64,000 bases of DNA from Pseudomonas sp. N3-W (GCF_024970185.1 NZ_CP103965.1:4398001-4462000), one strand, 5' to 3'. Shown: positions 19,701 to 28,549, counted from the first letter of the stretch. A program made the numbers and translations. The notes: generated from the letters alone by a model not told the origin.

Positions 19701-21264
19701 CCACCAGATCGCCCGAATAGCTGTTGTCGCTCTTGCGCTGGGTGCGGCTGGCGCTGGTGATGTCCACCTGCTTGCCGGCCAGATTGATGTCGCCCTGGCT
19801 GCTCAACTCGGCGCCTTCGGAATGCAACAGTGCCGCCGTGGCCAGGGCGATGTTGCCACCTTTCAACTGGCTGGTGACGCTGCGCTGTTCTTCGCTGCGG
19901 GTGTCCCAATTGGCTTTCCACAGGTGTTTGCGGTGGTTGCCTTGATCGGTTTGCGTATGGGTTTCGGTGGCGGCGGTCAGACGTAAATCGCCGGCGCTTT
20001 TGACACTGAGGTTCTTCGCCGCTTCGAGCTTGGCGGCCTTGAGTTCGGTATTGCCACCGGACGACAGCTCGGCGTCGCGGCTGGCCAGCACTTGGCTGCC
20101 GTGCTGCCGCGAGTCGCTGTCGGTCTGGGTCCGGTCATAGGTTTCCCAGGTGATGCCCAGGGTGCTGCTGTTCCAGTTTTCCCGTTGCTCCTGAAGCTTG
20201 CGGCTTTGGACGGTGCTCAGGGTCAGGTTGCGTTTGGCGTCGAGTTTGACGTCACGTCCGCTGACGTCGGTGGCGGCCAGGGTCAGGTCCTTGCCGCTGT
20301 GCAAACCGACATCGCCGGCACTGCTGCGTACCCCGGCACGCTGCACGTCGAGGCTGTTGGGCACGGCTTCACCGCTGATGCTCAGGTCGCCCGCCGAGCG
20401 AATCTGCACGCCGTCGCGGCCCGCCACCTGCACCGGGCCAACCCGCACGCCCGCGCCTTCGGCGGTGCTGACAATATTGATGCGCCCGACCTGCATTGCG
20501 CCGAACAGGCTGGCGTCGATGCGTTGCTCGGTGGTGTTGCCCGCCGGGTCGACGGCTTTCACCCGGCCGCTGGCGTAGTCCACCTGGTTGCGGCCGACGG
20601 TGAGGTTGAGTTGATCGCGGGCGTCGACGCGGCCCTGGGTGTCGATGCGCGGAGCGATCAGGTTGATCGAGCCCTCGCGGTTTTGCAGGCCCTGCCCTTG
20701 CACCTGCAAGGCGCCCGTGGCGTCGCGGGTGCTCAGGGCTTGCAGCTTGCCGTCGTTCAATTCAGGACGACCGACCACCAGGTTGGCGTTCGGCGTATTG
20801 ATGAAGCTGCCGCCATTGACCGAGATACCGTTGGGGTTGGCCAACACGTAATCGGCGGCGCGACCGAAAATTTCCTGGGCGCCGTTGAGGGTCGAGGCGT
20901 TGCGGCTGATCACTTCGTTGAGGATCACGCTCGCCGCCTGGCCCTGGAACTGCGGGTTGGCCGCCAGTTGCCCGGCCAGTTGCGACTGCCCGGCCTGCAA
21001 GGCGTTGTTCAGCACCAGGCCCTGACGGTCGACGTTGTAATCCAGGAACTGGTTGTGCGACAGACCGGAGCCGTTCGGCGCCACGATGTTGACGATGGGC
21101 ACGCCGCCCTGGGTTTGCAATTGCGCGGTGCCGCCGGGGCCGGGTGCGACCACCACACCACCGGCCAACGCGTTCGGCAGATGAACAACCAGAAACAGGC
21201 CGGCAATCGCCCAGCGCAGTTTGCCCCGAGGGGAAAGATGAAACGCAAATGTCTGTACAGGCAT
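16753..21264 (-). CDS. TpsA: filamentous-haemagglutinin-like exoprotein
   Basis: Protein of 1503 aa. Signal peptide to about residue 35 (VVHLPNALAGG), then the N-terminal TPS secretion domain with NGSGLSHNQF (64-73) and NPNG (143-146). After it come long beta-helical haemagglutinin repeats rich in G, S, D and N with many 'GGDLTLKGADVNA'-type strands. The C-terminus ends in the same repeat style, with no VENN or toxin-like domain and no immunity gene downstream. It is therefore an adhesin-type TpsA rather than a CdiA toxin, and short for an FHA. The tpsB gene lies 93 bp upstream in the same orientation and should form its outer-membrane pore. Confidence 0.92.
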   Translation of the reverse strand: MPVQTFAFHLSPRGKLRWAIAGLFLVVHLPNALAGGVVVAPGPGGTAQLQTQGGVPIVNIVAPNGSGLSHNQFLDYNVDRQGLVLNNALQAGQSQLAGQLAANPQFQGQAASVILNEVISRNASTLNGAQEIFGRAADYVLANPNGISVNGGSFINTPNANLVVGRPELNDGKLQALSTRDATGALQVQGQGLQNREGSINLIAPRIDTQGRVDARDQLNLTVGRNQVDYASGRVKAVDPAGNTTEQRIDASLFGAMQVGRINIVSTAEGAGVRVGPVQVAGRDGVQIRSAGDLSISGEAVPNSLDVQRAGVRSSAGDVGLHSGKDLTLAATDVSGRDVKLDAKRNLTLSTVQSRKLQEQRENWNSSTLGITWETYDRTQTDSDSRQHGSQVLASRDAELSSGGNTELKAAKLEAAKNLSVKSAGDLRLTAATETHTQTDQGNHRKHLWKANWDTRSEEQRSVTSQLKGGNIALATAALLHSEGAELSSQGDINLAGKQVDITSASRTQRKSDNSYSGDLVGGGFFGKTGDADQGKTQNQGSKINATGKLIVKADEVRISGSQVRGGTEASVISDKGSLVIDGVQDTSHSNSHDKDSKFFGITKDETRQNAKDSTTVRSELTSDSNLTLKSAKDLDVAGSTVKAGGALDVAAAGDVNVHSARDTRDSSNSYETRGFDAYAKENAPDAGQYRAGIHYQDKQQTVTRNDVHQQGSSLSGGSVQVQAGGDLTLKGADVNATHGDTTLSGKNVALLAEQDSHNTSTDKSSTSGGFYYTGGLDRAGSGVDFAHSTSRDTTGQTTAQTTRVDSSGKLNINAGTLTTEGARLNAGTGLNVAAGEVDNRAARNTDSSTHTESNWQADIGANVEYKDIARPVATAIKDVLGGKVPDKDALSKLGQPNVGFDVAIGHQDASHTEQAGSAVVSQFKGGTVDVNVGGTLQDQGTQYQASAGKVTVNADKLVANAASNSHSSTDQALDAKSGARVYTKTGEDVNVAGSGAGGSSQSSKNSDTAVVGSYAGSNGVNLNLRGDGQFEGSQFNGGQGGVSIKTGGDLALNQANDHQSSDSASLRGNGSLSVGTLPGTDGTNVNLGAGFQLDHKDSQTRDSQAHVAGIQGQGPVHLGSGGNQTLQGTKIDSVGGIDLKADGKLDLQAASDTHSATGSHLGGGLNVGGSKTSTEKSLDKGGNLSANFNIGGVDEDTRTLTGGQLNGQGGIALSGDAIHLQGTQVSAPSVSLDAQGGGISQESAQSTQNRSNWNVALNAGGNLSNSTPTAAGDKDAAKSDHGFNAGAKIGVDYLQGTTQQNSQVKADSVVINSAGDVHLAGARIDAKTVNSKVGGDLTVESRQDSQTNAKVDVDLGLTGKKAAPADKDKVADNAKPGGTDYKPTLKIDGGYSHKDSVGQASGISGTQGVNLKVDGSTQLAGARISATEGHVDLGGSKVGTRTVNNRDYGVTAGLDLPQKPQEEGAKPAVSAAGEHSVKLGPVTVGGHYDSQALQAGIDEKNI

Positions 21265-21357
21265 AAAAACCTCTCAATTAAAGTGCGGCATCACGTTGCG
21301 CGTTGGTAGGTTGCCGTGGCTGTCGCGCACAGATCCGACGGCTGTTTGCTGCGGTGT

Positions 21358-23085
21358 TCATAGCTGCAACCCCACGCGCATCAGCCAGGTTTCAGGCTCG
21401 TGCCGAAAGCCGCTGGGGGTGGTGAGGCTGCGTTGGTAATCAACGTCCACTTGCAGGTTTTTCCAGCTCAGGTTGACCCCGGCGCTGGCCCCGTTCAGGC
21501 GTTGTCCCTGGGCGCCGTGGTCGGCTTTCAGCCAGCCGTTGTCGAGGCCCAGGCGCGGGGTGATCTGCACCGGCAAACCGCTGCGCAATGGCAGGCGCAA
21601 GGTGTTGCGCCAGATCGCGCCGCTGGCGCCCGAGGCGCTGTTGACCCGGTAGCCGCGCACGGCGGAGTCGTCGGTGCCCAGTAGTTGTTCAATGGCCGGC
21701 AGCGGATCGGGGCTGTATTGCAGGTTGAGCTGGCTCTGCCACTGCCACGCCTGCTGAGCGAACTGGCCGTTGCGCCACTGGCTGAGGCCGGCGCGGTACT
21801 TGCGAAACTGCGCCTTGGGCTGGTTGTTGACCTGATGATTGGCATCGTCGTCGGCGCCAAGCCAGCGCAGGCCCTGGGCGTAATTGATGTCCAGGTTCCA
21901 CACCGCGCTGTTGAGCCAGAACAGATTCAGCCCCGCTTCGGCCACGGTGAGCGTCGGGCTCTGAATGCCCAGACGGACGTTCTCCAGATAGCTGTCGACG
22001 TCCTTGTGCGCCAGTTGCAGATTGGCGCTGAGTTGATGCCCCTGATCGCGCCACAATACGCGGTCGGCCCTCAGACTGAGCTGATCGGTGATGCCGGTGC
22101 TTTGAAACGTCACCGTGCTGATTTTCAACGGTGCACGGTATTCGGCATGGCTGGCGAAGGTGCTGAACGTCCAGTAGCCATAAGGAATCGCGTAGTAAAG
22201 GCTGGCGTTACGGCTGTAGCGGTCGCCCTGATTGAGGGTGTCGCTGGCACTCAGATTGAGCGCGTCGTTGAGTTGCAACGGGCTGTCCAGACTCAGGCTG
22301 ACGGTGTCGCGATCACGCCCGGTGCTGGCGCTGCCGAGGTTGTCCATGCCAAGACCCAACGCCCAGTGCGACTGGCCGCTGGTGCGCGAACGCAGGATAA
22401 GTCGCGTGGCGCCGGGCTGGGTGCCGGGGGCGACGTCGGCGGTCAGGTCGATGGAGCGCAGCCGGTTCAACTGGTCCAGGCCCTGCTCCAGGTCCCGCAG
22501 GTTCAGCGGCTTGCCGAGCATGCCCGGGAACGCGCCGCCGAGGGACACCGGCAGGCTCTGATCCGCCAGCTCGATGGACTCGACATAGCCTTCATCGACC
22601 CTGATATCCAGCGACTGCCCCGCCGCTGGTGCGCTGACGAGGTAAGGTCGGCTGGCGATATAACCGGCATCCACATACAGCGCCGTGATGGTCGCCAGCA
22701 GATGGTTGATCTGGCCCACGCCCATGCATGACGACAGCAGCGGTTTGATTCGCTCGTTGAGTGTCTGGCTGTCGATCAGTGTGACGCCGCCGATGCGCGT
22801 GCCGCTCAGGGGCCAGCAGCGTTCATCCGGGGCCACCTGCGTGGGTAACACCGGTGTCGCAGGCGCCGGGCCGAAACTGCCGCGTTCCAGTTGCCGGCGC
22901 CGCTGTTCCAGTTGCAGTTGTTGCAGATCGCGCTGTTGCTGTTGTTGCTGGCGCAGCACTTCCTGACCCGGGGCGGCGGGCTCTGCTGCATGAATCGATG
23001 AAACACTCAGGCTCAACAGCAGGGCCGACAACAGCGTGCAAGGCGTGGAACGACGACGAGGCACAACGCGGAACGAATACGGCAC
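21358..23085 (-). CDS. TpsB: FhaC/ShlB-family outer-membrane transporter
   Basis: Protein of 575 aa: signal peptide (about 1-33), a Gln-rich linker (residues 46-60), POTRA domains (about 90-245) and a 16-strand barrel carrying the family VRGY motif (about residue 470), ending in MRVGLQL, typical of a barrel C-terminus. It secretes the TpsA encoded just downstream. Candidate TAGGAAA-type half-sites lie 65-110 bp upstream of its start. Confidence 0.94.
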   Translation of the reverse strand: MPYSFRVVPRRRSTPCTLLSALLLSLSVSSIHAAEPAAPGQEVLRQQQQQQRDLQQLQLEQRRRQLERGSFGPAPATPVLPTQVAPDERCWPLSGTRIGGVTLIDSQTLNERIKPLLSSCMGVGQINHLLATITALYVDAGYIASRPYLVSAPAAGQSLDIRVDEGYVESIELADQSLPVSLGGAFPGMLGKPLNLRDLEQGLDQLNRLRSIDLTADVAPGTQPGATRLILRSRTSGQSHWALGLGMDNLGSASTGRDRDTVSLSLDSPLQLNDALNLSASDTLNQGDRYSRNASLYYAIPYGYWTFSTFASHAEYRAPLKISTVTFQSTGITDQLSLRADRVLWRDQGHQLSANLQLAHKDVDSYLENVRLGIQSPTLTVAEAGLNLFWLNSAVWNLDINYAQGLRWLGADDDANHQVNNQPKAQFRKYRAGLSQWRNGQFAQQAWQWQSQLNLQYSPDPLPAIEQLLGTDDSAVRGYRVNSASGASGAIWRNTLRLPLRSGLPVQITPRLGLDNGWLKADHGAQGQRLNGASAGVNLSWKNLQVDVDYQRSLTTPSGFRHEPETWLMRVGLQL

Positions 23086-23149
23086 TCAACATCCTTGCAA
23101 TCATCAACTGGCGTAATGCCACTCCATCAATTTGCGTGATAGTCAGAGT

Positions 23150-23196
23150 GTTCCTACGCAAATGCAAGACGAGTCCTACAACGCTTACATTTCTTA
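23150..23196 (-). promoter_or_regulatory. Candidate BvgA-type heptads upstream of tpsB
   Basis: On the minus strand TAGGAAC (23150-23156) and TAGGACT (23172-23178) are 22 bp apart; TTTCTTA (23190-23196, plus strand) also fits the TTTCYTA heptad. No half-site has a good inverted partner, so this is much weaker than the sites at 38-56 kb. Confidence 0.3.
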
Positions 23197-23205
23197 AACA
23201 ATTGC

Positions 23206-24327
23206 TCAGCTTTGTCTGCCAATCACTAGCAGGGCCAAGGCACCGCAGGCTATCAGGGTTTCCCCTAGCGCCTGAGACCATGCGGCCAACATCAATCCCG
23301 CACCGATCAACAGGTAGTAGAACAAACCAAACAACGCACCCGCCGTGCCGAGCTGGTCGCCGTAGTTCGCCAGCGCCGAACCGAGGACGTTGGGGATCGC
23401 CATGCCAAATGCCAGCACCACCCACAGCATCGCCAGCACAAACCAGCCGCTGCCTTGCATCAACCAGACGCCGATGCCCCCGGACAGTGCGATGAATGCC
23501 GCAAGGCGGATCAGCCGCGACCCGCTGAACCCCCGGCGCAACAGACGTTTGTTCAGCCAGGCGCCGAGGCCGGAGCCCAGCGCGAGCACCACACCGCTGT
23601 AGCCAAACATCGATGCGCTCAATCCCAGCCGTTCAAACATGAACGGGCCCAGGCTGTAGTAGCTGAACAAGGCGATGTTGAACAACGCGACCAACAGCGT
23701 CGAACGCCAGATATCGCGGTCGCCCAGCATGTGCCACAGGGTTGCGAACAACGCGGGCGTTGTCAGGTGTTGCGGGCGGGTTTCAGGCAAGCTCCGCAGG
23801 CACCACAACCAGAGCGCCAAGGCCAGCAGCAACAAACCCGCCAACACTGCGCGGTAGCCGAAGGCGTGTACCAGGCTCGCCCCGGTGAACAAGCCAATGG
23901 CCGGACTGGCCGCCAGTGCGATGCCCATCACCGAAAACACCTGCGCCAGTTCCGCGCCCTTGAAGCGATCACGCAGCAGGGTTTGCGTCACCACCGACCC
24001 CACCGCGGCCCCCAATCCGGCCAGCGCCTGAGCCAGCAACAGGCCGTTGAATGTGCTGACCCGCAGCGCCAGCACCGAGGCACCGACATATAGCGCCAGA
24101 CCGGCCAGCATCGAGGGCCTGCGCCCGATCCGGTCACACAGCCGCCCCCACAACACCACGCCGAAGGCGAAGGCCAGGAAATACACCGACAGGGTTTGCG
24201 CCGCTTGTTGCGGGCCAACGGCAAAGGCCTGGCCGATATCCGCCAGCGCCGGGCTGTACAGGGTTTGGGCGATCTGCGGAAACATCAGCAAGGCGATGGC
24301 CAATGCCAACAGGCGTTTTGAATTCAT
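23206..24327 (-). CDS. MFS drug/metabolite exporter (Bcr/CflA or NimT-like, 12 TM)
   Basis: Protein of 373 aa, almost wholly hydrophobic with about 12 TM helices and the MFS loop 2-3 signature GRLCDRIGRRPSML. The early pair MFPQIAQTLYSPALADI resembles DHA1 exporters of the Bcr/CflA type. ATG 24327 was chosen because GGAAGAG lies 8 bp upstream; the frame extends 21 codons further without a signal. It is divergent from an AraC regulator, the same pairing as NimT/NimR in enteric bacteria. The substrate is unknown. Confidence 0.88.
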   Translation of the reverse strand: MNSKRLLALAIALLMFPQIAQTLYSPALADIGQAFAVGPQQAAQTLSVYFLAFAFGVVLWGRLCDRIGRRPSMLAGLALYVGASVLALRVSTFNGLLLAQALAGLGAAVGSVVTQTLLRDRFKGAELAQVFSVMGIALAASPAIGLFTGASLVHAFGYRAVLAGLLLLALALWLWCLRSLPETRPQHLTTPALFATLWHMLGDRDIWRSTLLVALFNIALFSYYSLGPFMFERLGLSASMFGYSGVVLALGSGLGAWLNKRLLRRGFSGSRLIRLAAFIALSGGIGVWLMQGSGWFVLAMLWVVLAFGMAIPNVLGSALANYGDQLGTAGALFGLFYYLLIGAGLMLAAWSQALGETLIACGALALLVIGRQS

Positions 24328-24366
24328 CACGACATCTCTTCCAGGAAAACTGGGGAGCAGCTTATG

Positions 24367-24378
24367 CAGTTGCAACTG
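24367..24378. promoter_or_regulatory. CAGTTGCAACTG palindrome between MFS and AraC genes
   Basis: Perfect 12-bp palindrome, 40 bp from the MFS start and 48 bp from the AraC start. Its position in a divergent promoter fits an operator of the AraC protein, although AraC proteins more often bind direct repeats. Confidence 0.35.
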
Positions 24379-24425
24379 ACGTATTATCAAGATCCTGACA
24401 ATAAATCGTTGAAATCGGACAATCC

Positions 24426-25190
24426 ATGGCCTGGCTCGACGCGCACGACTCTTTCGATCCCGACCGCTATGGCGCGCCGGTCATTGGTATCGCCTCCACC
24501 TTGGGCGATCACGATTCCGGGTTGCATCGGCATGCGCGTGGGCAGTTGTTATTCGCCCGTCAGGGCTGCACACGCATCACCCTCGCGCAGCAGTTGTGCC
24601 TGCTGCCGCCCTCTCGCGCCGCGTGGATTCCCCCGGGTGTGGTCCATCGTGCGGTGATGCAGCAGAGCGTGGACTACCGCTCGATCTGGCTGACCCCGGC
24701 GTTGTGTGCGGACTTGCCGCAACAGGTCTGCGTGATTGAAGTCAGCCCATTGCTGCGCGCCGTGCTGGAGCCGATGGCCGCTGCCGATTTCGATACCGAT
24801 TGGCAGCAAGGCAAACACGCACACCTGCTGGGCCTGTGCCTGAGCGAAATTGCCGACGCCGCGCAGCAACCGATGCTCTTGCCCCTGCCCCGGGACAAAC
24901 GTCTGGCGCCGCTCCTGGCAACGCCTGAACAACTGCCACCGGAACTTCAGGTGCTGGAACGTCAGATCGGCGCCAGTGGCCGTACCATCGGGCGGATTTT
25001 CCAGCGTGAAACCGGCATGAGTTATCAGCAATGGCGCCAACAGTGGCGGTTGATGCGTGCCATGGAATTGCTCACCATCGGCCGCAACATCGGCTATTGC
25101 GCTTTCGAACTGGGGTTTGCCAGCGACAGCGCCTTCATCGCGTTCTTCAAGGACATGACCGGCATCACCCCCGGCGCCTGGCTCAAGTAA
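24426..25190 (+). CDS. AraC-family transcriptional regulator (NimR-like)
   Basis: Protein of 254 aa. The N-terminal cupin has a His-rich strand (HRHARGQLLFA, then WIPPGVVHRA); the C-terminal AraC HTH pair includes IGRIFQRETGMSYQQWRQQWR and a second helix ending GITPGAWLK. This is the short cupin-AraC form that controls a neighbouring exporter, here the divergent MFS gene. The ligand is unknown. Confidence 0.88.
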   Translation: MAWLDAHDSFDPDRYGAPVIGIASTLGDHDSGLHRHARGQLLFARQGCTRITLAQQLCLLPPSRAAWIPPGVVHRAVMQQSVDYRSIWLTPALCADLPQQVCVIEVSPLLRAVLEPMAAADFDTDWQQGKHAHLLGLCLSEIADAAQQPMLLPLPRDKRLAPLLATPEQLPPELQVLERQIGASGRTIGRIFQRETGMSYQQWRQQWRLMRAMELLTIGRNIGYCAFELGFASDSAFIAFFKDMTGITPGAWLK

Positions 25191-25244
25191 GCAACTGACG
25201 ATCGGCAATAAAAATCAATTGTCAGTAAACATTACATACGTCAT

Positions 25245-25258
25245 ATTACGACCGTAAT
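25245..25258. promoter_or_regulatory. ATTACG-AC-CGTAAT inverted repeat upstream of the EmrAB-like operon
   Basis: Perfect 6-2-6 inverted repeat in an AT-rich promoter stretch 29 bp before the start of the HlyD/EmrA-like gene. A repressor site is likely, but no obvious repressor gene lies next to it other than the AraC gene ending at 25190. Confidence 0.4.
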
Positions 25259-25286
25259 AAACAACGACCCGCCACAGGTATTTGCC

Positions 25287-26405
25287 ATGACCAGCATGCC
25301 CAGCCTCGAACCCGACCTTGCTGTTGCGGTGAACACCCGCAAGCCCATGCTCAAGCGTTTATTGCTGCTGACCGTGGCCATCGCCGCGCTGGTGTTTCTC
25401 GGTGTGTATGCCGCCCACTGGTGGAACACCGGGCGCTTTCTCGAAGAAACCGACGACGCCTACATTGGCGGCGACGTGACGGTGATCGGACCGAAAGTCG
25501 CGGGTTACATCGAAGAAGTGCTGGTGACCGACAACCAGAAAGTCAGCGCTGGCGACGTGTTGATTCGCCTCGATTCGCGGGATTATCGCGCCAACCTGGC
25601 CAAGGCCGAAGGCGCGGTGGCCGCCGAAGAAGCGCTGCTGGCCAACCTCGACGCCACCGAACAATTGCAACAGGCAGTGATCGGCCAGGCCCGTGCCGGG
25701 ATTGATGCCACGGGTGCGGAAACCGCTCGCTCGCGCGATGACAACGCCCGCTACAAACGCCTGGTGGGCAGCAACGCGGTCTCGGTGGAAAGCGCGCAGC
25801 GGGCCGACGCCACGTTCAAGACCGCTCAGGCCCTCGACGCCCGGGCGCAGGCCGAGTTACTGGCCACGCAACGACAACTGAACGTGATCGAGACCCAGAA
25901 ACAGCAGGCCCGTGCCGCATTGATGCAAGCCAAGGCCGAGCGGGATCTGGCGCAATTGAACCTCGGCTACACCGAGCTGCGGGCCCCGGTAGACGGCGTG
26001 ATCGGCAACCGCCGGGCGCGGGTCGGCGCTTATGCTCAGGCCGGGGCGCAATTGCTGTCGGTGGTGCCAGCCAGCGGGTTGTGGGTCGATGCCAATTTCA
26101 AGGAAGACCAACTGGCGCGCATGAGCCCCGGTCAGCGGGTAAGCATCCGTGCCGACGTGCTCTCAGGGCAGGTGTTTCATGGTCATCTGGACAGCCTCGC
26201 CCCGGCCACGGGCGCGCAGTTCAGCGTGTTGCCGCCGGAAAACGCCACCGGCAACTTCACCAAAATCGTCCAGCGGGTGCCGGTGCGCGTGATGCTGGAC
26301 CCGGCGGACGGCGTGCTTGGTCATTTGCGTCCCGGCCTGTCGGTGACGGCTGAAGTCGACACCCGTGCCGAGCCGCAGACATCTGCCATGGCTAGCGCGC
26401 CATGA
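25287..26405 (+). CDS. HlyD/EmrA-like periplasmic adaptor protein
   Basis: Protein of 372 aa. TM anchor at about 24-46, then ETDDAYIGGDVTVIGPKVAGYI, the typical EmrA lipoyl entry. A long Ala/Gln coiled-coil hairpin follows (about 100-205), then YTELRAPVDGVIGNRRARVG, the second lipoyl half. It ends with a 4-bp ATGA overlap into the MFS gene, so the pair is coupled. Together they would form an MFS-type tripartite exporter that borrows a TolC-like channel encoded elsewhere. Confidence 0.92.
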   Translation: MTSMPSLEPDLAVAVNTRKPMLKRLLLLTVAIAALVFLGVYAAHWWNTGRFLEETDDAYIGGDVTVIGPKVAGYIEEVLVTDNQKVSAGDVLIRLDSRDYRANLAKAEGAVAAEEALLANLDATEQLQQAVIGQARAGIDATGAETARSRDDNARYKRLVGSNAVSVESAQRADATFKTAQALDARAQAELLATQRQLNVIETQKQQARAALMQAKAERDLAQLNLGYTELRAPVDGVIGNRRARVGAYAQAGAQLLSVVPASGLWVDANFKEDQLARMSPGQRVSIRADVLSGQVFHGHLDSLAPATGAQFSVLPPENATGNFTKIVQRVPVRVMLDPADGVLGHLRPGLSVTAEVDTRAEPQTSAMASAP

Positions 26406-27994
26406 GCCGCGCCCTCGCCGCTCCTGCGCAACCGTTCAACGCCGCCGACCTGGCGACAGCGACCAAGGTGTTCGCCTTCGCCAGCATGTGCGTGGGCATG
26501 TTCATTGCGTTGCTGGACATCCAGATCGTCTCGGCGTCGTTGCGAGACATTGGCGGCGGGCTCTCGGCCGGCACTGACGAAACGGCGTGGGTGCAGACCA
26601 GTTACCTGATCGCCGAAATCATCGTGATTCCGTTGTCCGGCTGGCTGTCGCGGGTGTTCTCGACCCGCTGGCTGTTTTGCGCCTCGGCCATTGGTTTCAC
26701 GTTGGCCAGCCTGCTGTGTGGCGTGGCCTGGAACATCCAGAGCATGATCGCCTTCCGTGCCCTGCAAGGTTTTCTCGGCGGTTCGATGATCCCGCTGGTA
26801 TTCACTACCGCGTTCTTTTTCTTCAACGGCAAGCAACGGGTGATCGCCGCCGCGACCATCGGCGCCGTGGCGTCATTGGCGCCGACGTTGGGGCCGGTGA
26901 TCGGCGGGTTCATCACCGACGTGTCGTCCTGGCACTGGCTGTTCTACATCAACCTGGTGCCGGGGATTTTCGTCGCGGTGGCGGTGCCGATGCTGGTGAA
27001 AATCGATCAGCCGGAGCTGTCGCTGCTCAAGGGTGCCGACTACCTGAGCATGCTGTTCCTGGCGCTGTTTCTTGGCTGTCTGGAATACACGCTGGAAGAA
27101 GGCCCGCGCTGGAACTGGTTCAGTGACAGCACGATATTGACCACGGCATGGATCAGCGGGTTGGCCGGGCTGGCGTTCATTGGCCGGACCTTGCAGGTGG
27201 CCAATCCGATTGTCGATCTGCGGGCGCTGAAAGACCGCAATTTTGCCCTTGGCTGCTTCTTTTCGTTCGTCACCGGGATCGGCCTGTTCGCGACCATTTA
27301 CCTGACGCCGCTGTTTCTCGGTCGGGTACGCGGCTACAGCGCGTTGGACATTGGTCTGGCGGTATTTTCCACCGGGGTGTTCCAGATCATGGCGATTCCG
27401 CTGTACGCCTTTCTGGCCAACCGCGTCGACCTGCGCTGGATCATGATGACCGGCCTGGGGTTGTTCGCCTTGTCGATGTGGGATTTCAGCCCGATTACCC
27501 ATGACTGGGGGGCCAGGGAGTTGATGCTGCCGCAAGCCCTGCGCGGGATTGCCCAACAACTGGCGGTGCCGCCTGCGGTGACGCTGACGTTGGGTGGCCT
27601 GGCGCCGGCGCGACTCAAACACGCCTCGGGGCTGTTCAACCTGATGCGCAACCTCGGTGGCGCCATCGGTATTGCCGCGTGTGCGACCATCCTCAACGAC
27701 CGCACCAACCTGCATTTCACCCGGTTGGCCGAGCATCTGAACAGCACCAATGAAGCGCTCAATCAGTGGCTGTCCGAGGTCGGCAACAACTTTGCCGCCC
27801 TCGGCCAGAGCGATAACGCAGGCGTCACCGCCAGCCTGCATCAACTGTGGCTGCTGACGTACCGCGAAGCGCAAACGCAAACCTATGGCGATGCGTTCTT
27901 GATGATTGGCGTGTGCTTTGTCATCGCGACGCTGATGGTGCCGTTGATGCGCAAGGTGCAACCACCGGCGGCGCCGTCAGCGGATGCGCATTAG
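26402..27994 (+). CDS. DHA2-family MFS exporter (EmrB-like, 14 TM)
   Basis: Protein of 530 aa with about 14 TM helices. DIQIVSASLRDIGGGLSAG in TM1 and WVQTSYLIAEIIVIPLSGWL in TM2 are EmrB features. The family motif APTLGPVIGGFITD (motif C type) lies at about residue 160, as expected for a proton-driven drug exporter. It overlaps the adaptor gene by 4 bp and ends convergently, by 4 bp, with the AhpD-like gene. Confidence 0.92.
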   Translation: MSRALAAPAQPFNAADLATATKVFAFASMCVGMFIALLDIQIVSASLRDIGGGLSAGTDETAWVQTSYLIAEIIVIPLSGWLSRVFSTRWLFCASAIGFTLASLLCGVAWNIQSMIAFRALQGFLGGSMIPLVFTTAFFFFNGKQRVIAAATIGAVASLAPTLGPVIGGFITDVSSWHWLFYINLVPGIFVAVAVPMLVKIDQPELSLLKGADYLSMLFLALFLGCLEYTLEEGPRWNWFSDSTILTTAWISGLAGLAFIGRTLQVANPIVDLRALKDRNFALGCFFSFVTGIGLFATIYLTPLFLGRVRGYSALDIGLAVFSTGVFQIMAIPLYAFLANRVDLRWIMMTGLGLFALSMWDFSPITHDWGARELMLPQALRGIAQQLAVPPAVTLTLGGLAPARLKHASGLFNLMRNLGGAIGIAACATILNDRTNLHFTRLAEHLNSTNEALNQWLSEVGNNFAALGQSDNAGVTASLHQLWLLTYREAQTQTYGDAFLMIGVCFVIATLMVPLMRKVQPPAAPSADAH

Positions 27995-28434
27995 TCAGCG
28001 GCAGGCATTTTTCGAAAGCCCACAGCCAGGCGATTCCAGCTGTTGATGGTGGCGATGGCCACGCTCAGGTCGACCATTTCCTTGGGGCTGAATTCGGCGC
28101 TGAGCTGAGCGTAGTCCTCGTCCGGGGCGTGGGTCTGACTGAGCAGGGTCAGGGCTTCGGTCCAGGCCAGGGCCGCACGCTCACGGGGGGTGAAGAACGG
28201 CGTTTCACGCCAGGCCGACACGGTGTACAGCCGACGTTCGGTTTCACCGCCCTTGCGGGCATCGGCGGTGTGCATATCGAGGCAGAAGGCACAGCCGTTG
28301 ATCTGCGAGGCGCGCAGTTTGACCAGTTCGAGCAGGGACTTTTCCAGTGGCAATTTGGAGACGGCATTTTCCAGACCGAGCATGGCTTTGAGGCCGTCCG
28401 GGGATGCGGTGTAGAAATCGATACGCGGTTGCAT
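27991..28434 (-). CDS. Carboxymuconolactone decarboxylase / AhpD-fold protein
   Basis: Protein of 147 aa with the AhpD core: LELVKLRASQINGCAFCLDM followed by H, i.e. the CxxC-x3-H redox motif, at about residues 48-56. Such proteins act as thiol peroxidases or reductase partners against peroxides. ATG 28434 was chosen because GGAG lies close upstream; longer frames run into the repeat array. It converges with the emrB-like gene with a 4-bp overlap of stops. Confidence 0.9.
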   Translation of the reverse strand: MQPRIDFYTASPDGLKAMLGLENAVSKLPLEKSLLELVKLRASQINGCAFCLDMHTADARKGGETERRLYTVSAWRETPFFTPRERAALAWTEALTLLSQTHAPDEDYAQLSAEFSPKEMVDLSVAIATINSWNRLAVGFRKMPAAD

Positions 28435-28549
28435 GGTGAGCTCCAGGGAACATATGAATGTGGAGCTACGGTAACGCGGTGCCGGGGCGGTAAAAATAGC
28501 CAATTGTGGGGAAGATGGGGTGGCCAATGGGGCCTGGGGTTGTGGTGTC

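Noticed and set aside
18088..19986. Plus-strand frame of 632 codons
   Set aside because: Antisense shadow of the tpsA repeats.
16753..21264. CdiA contact-dependent inhibition toxin
   Set aside because: No VENN or pretoxin motif, no toxin-like C-terminus and no immunity gene.
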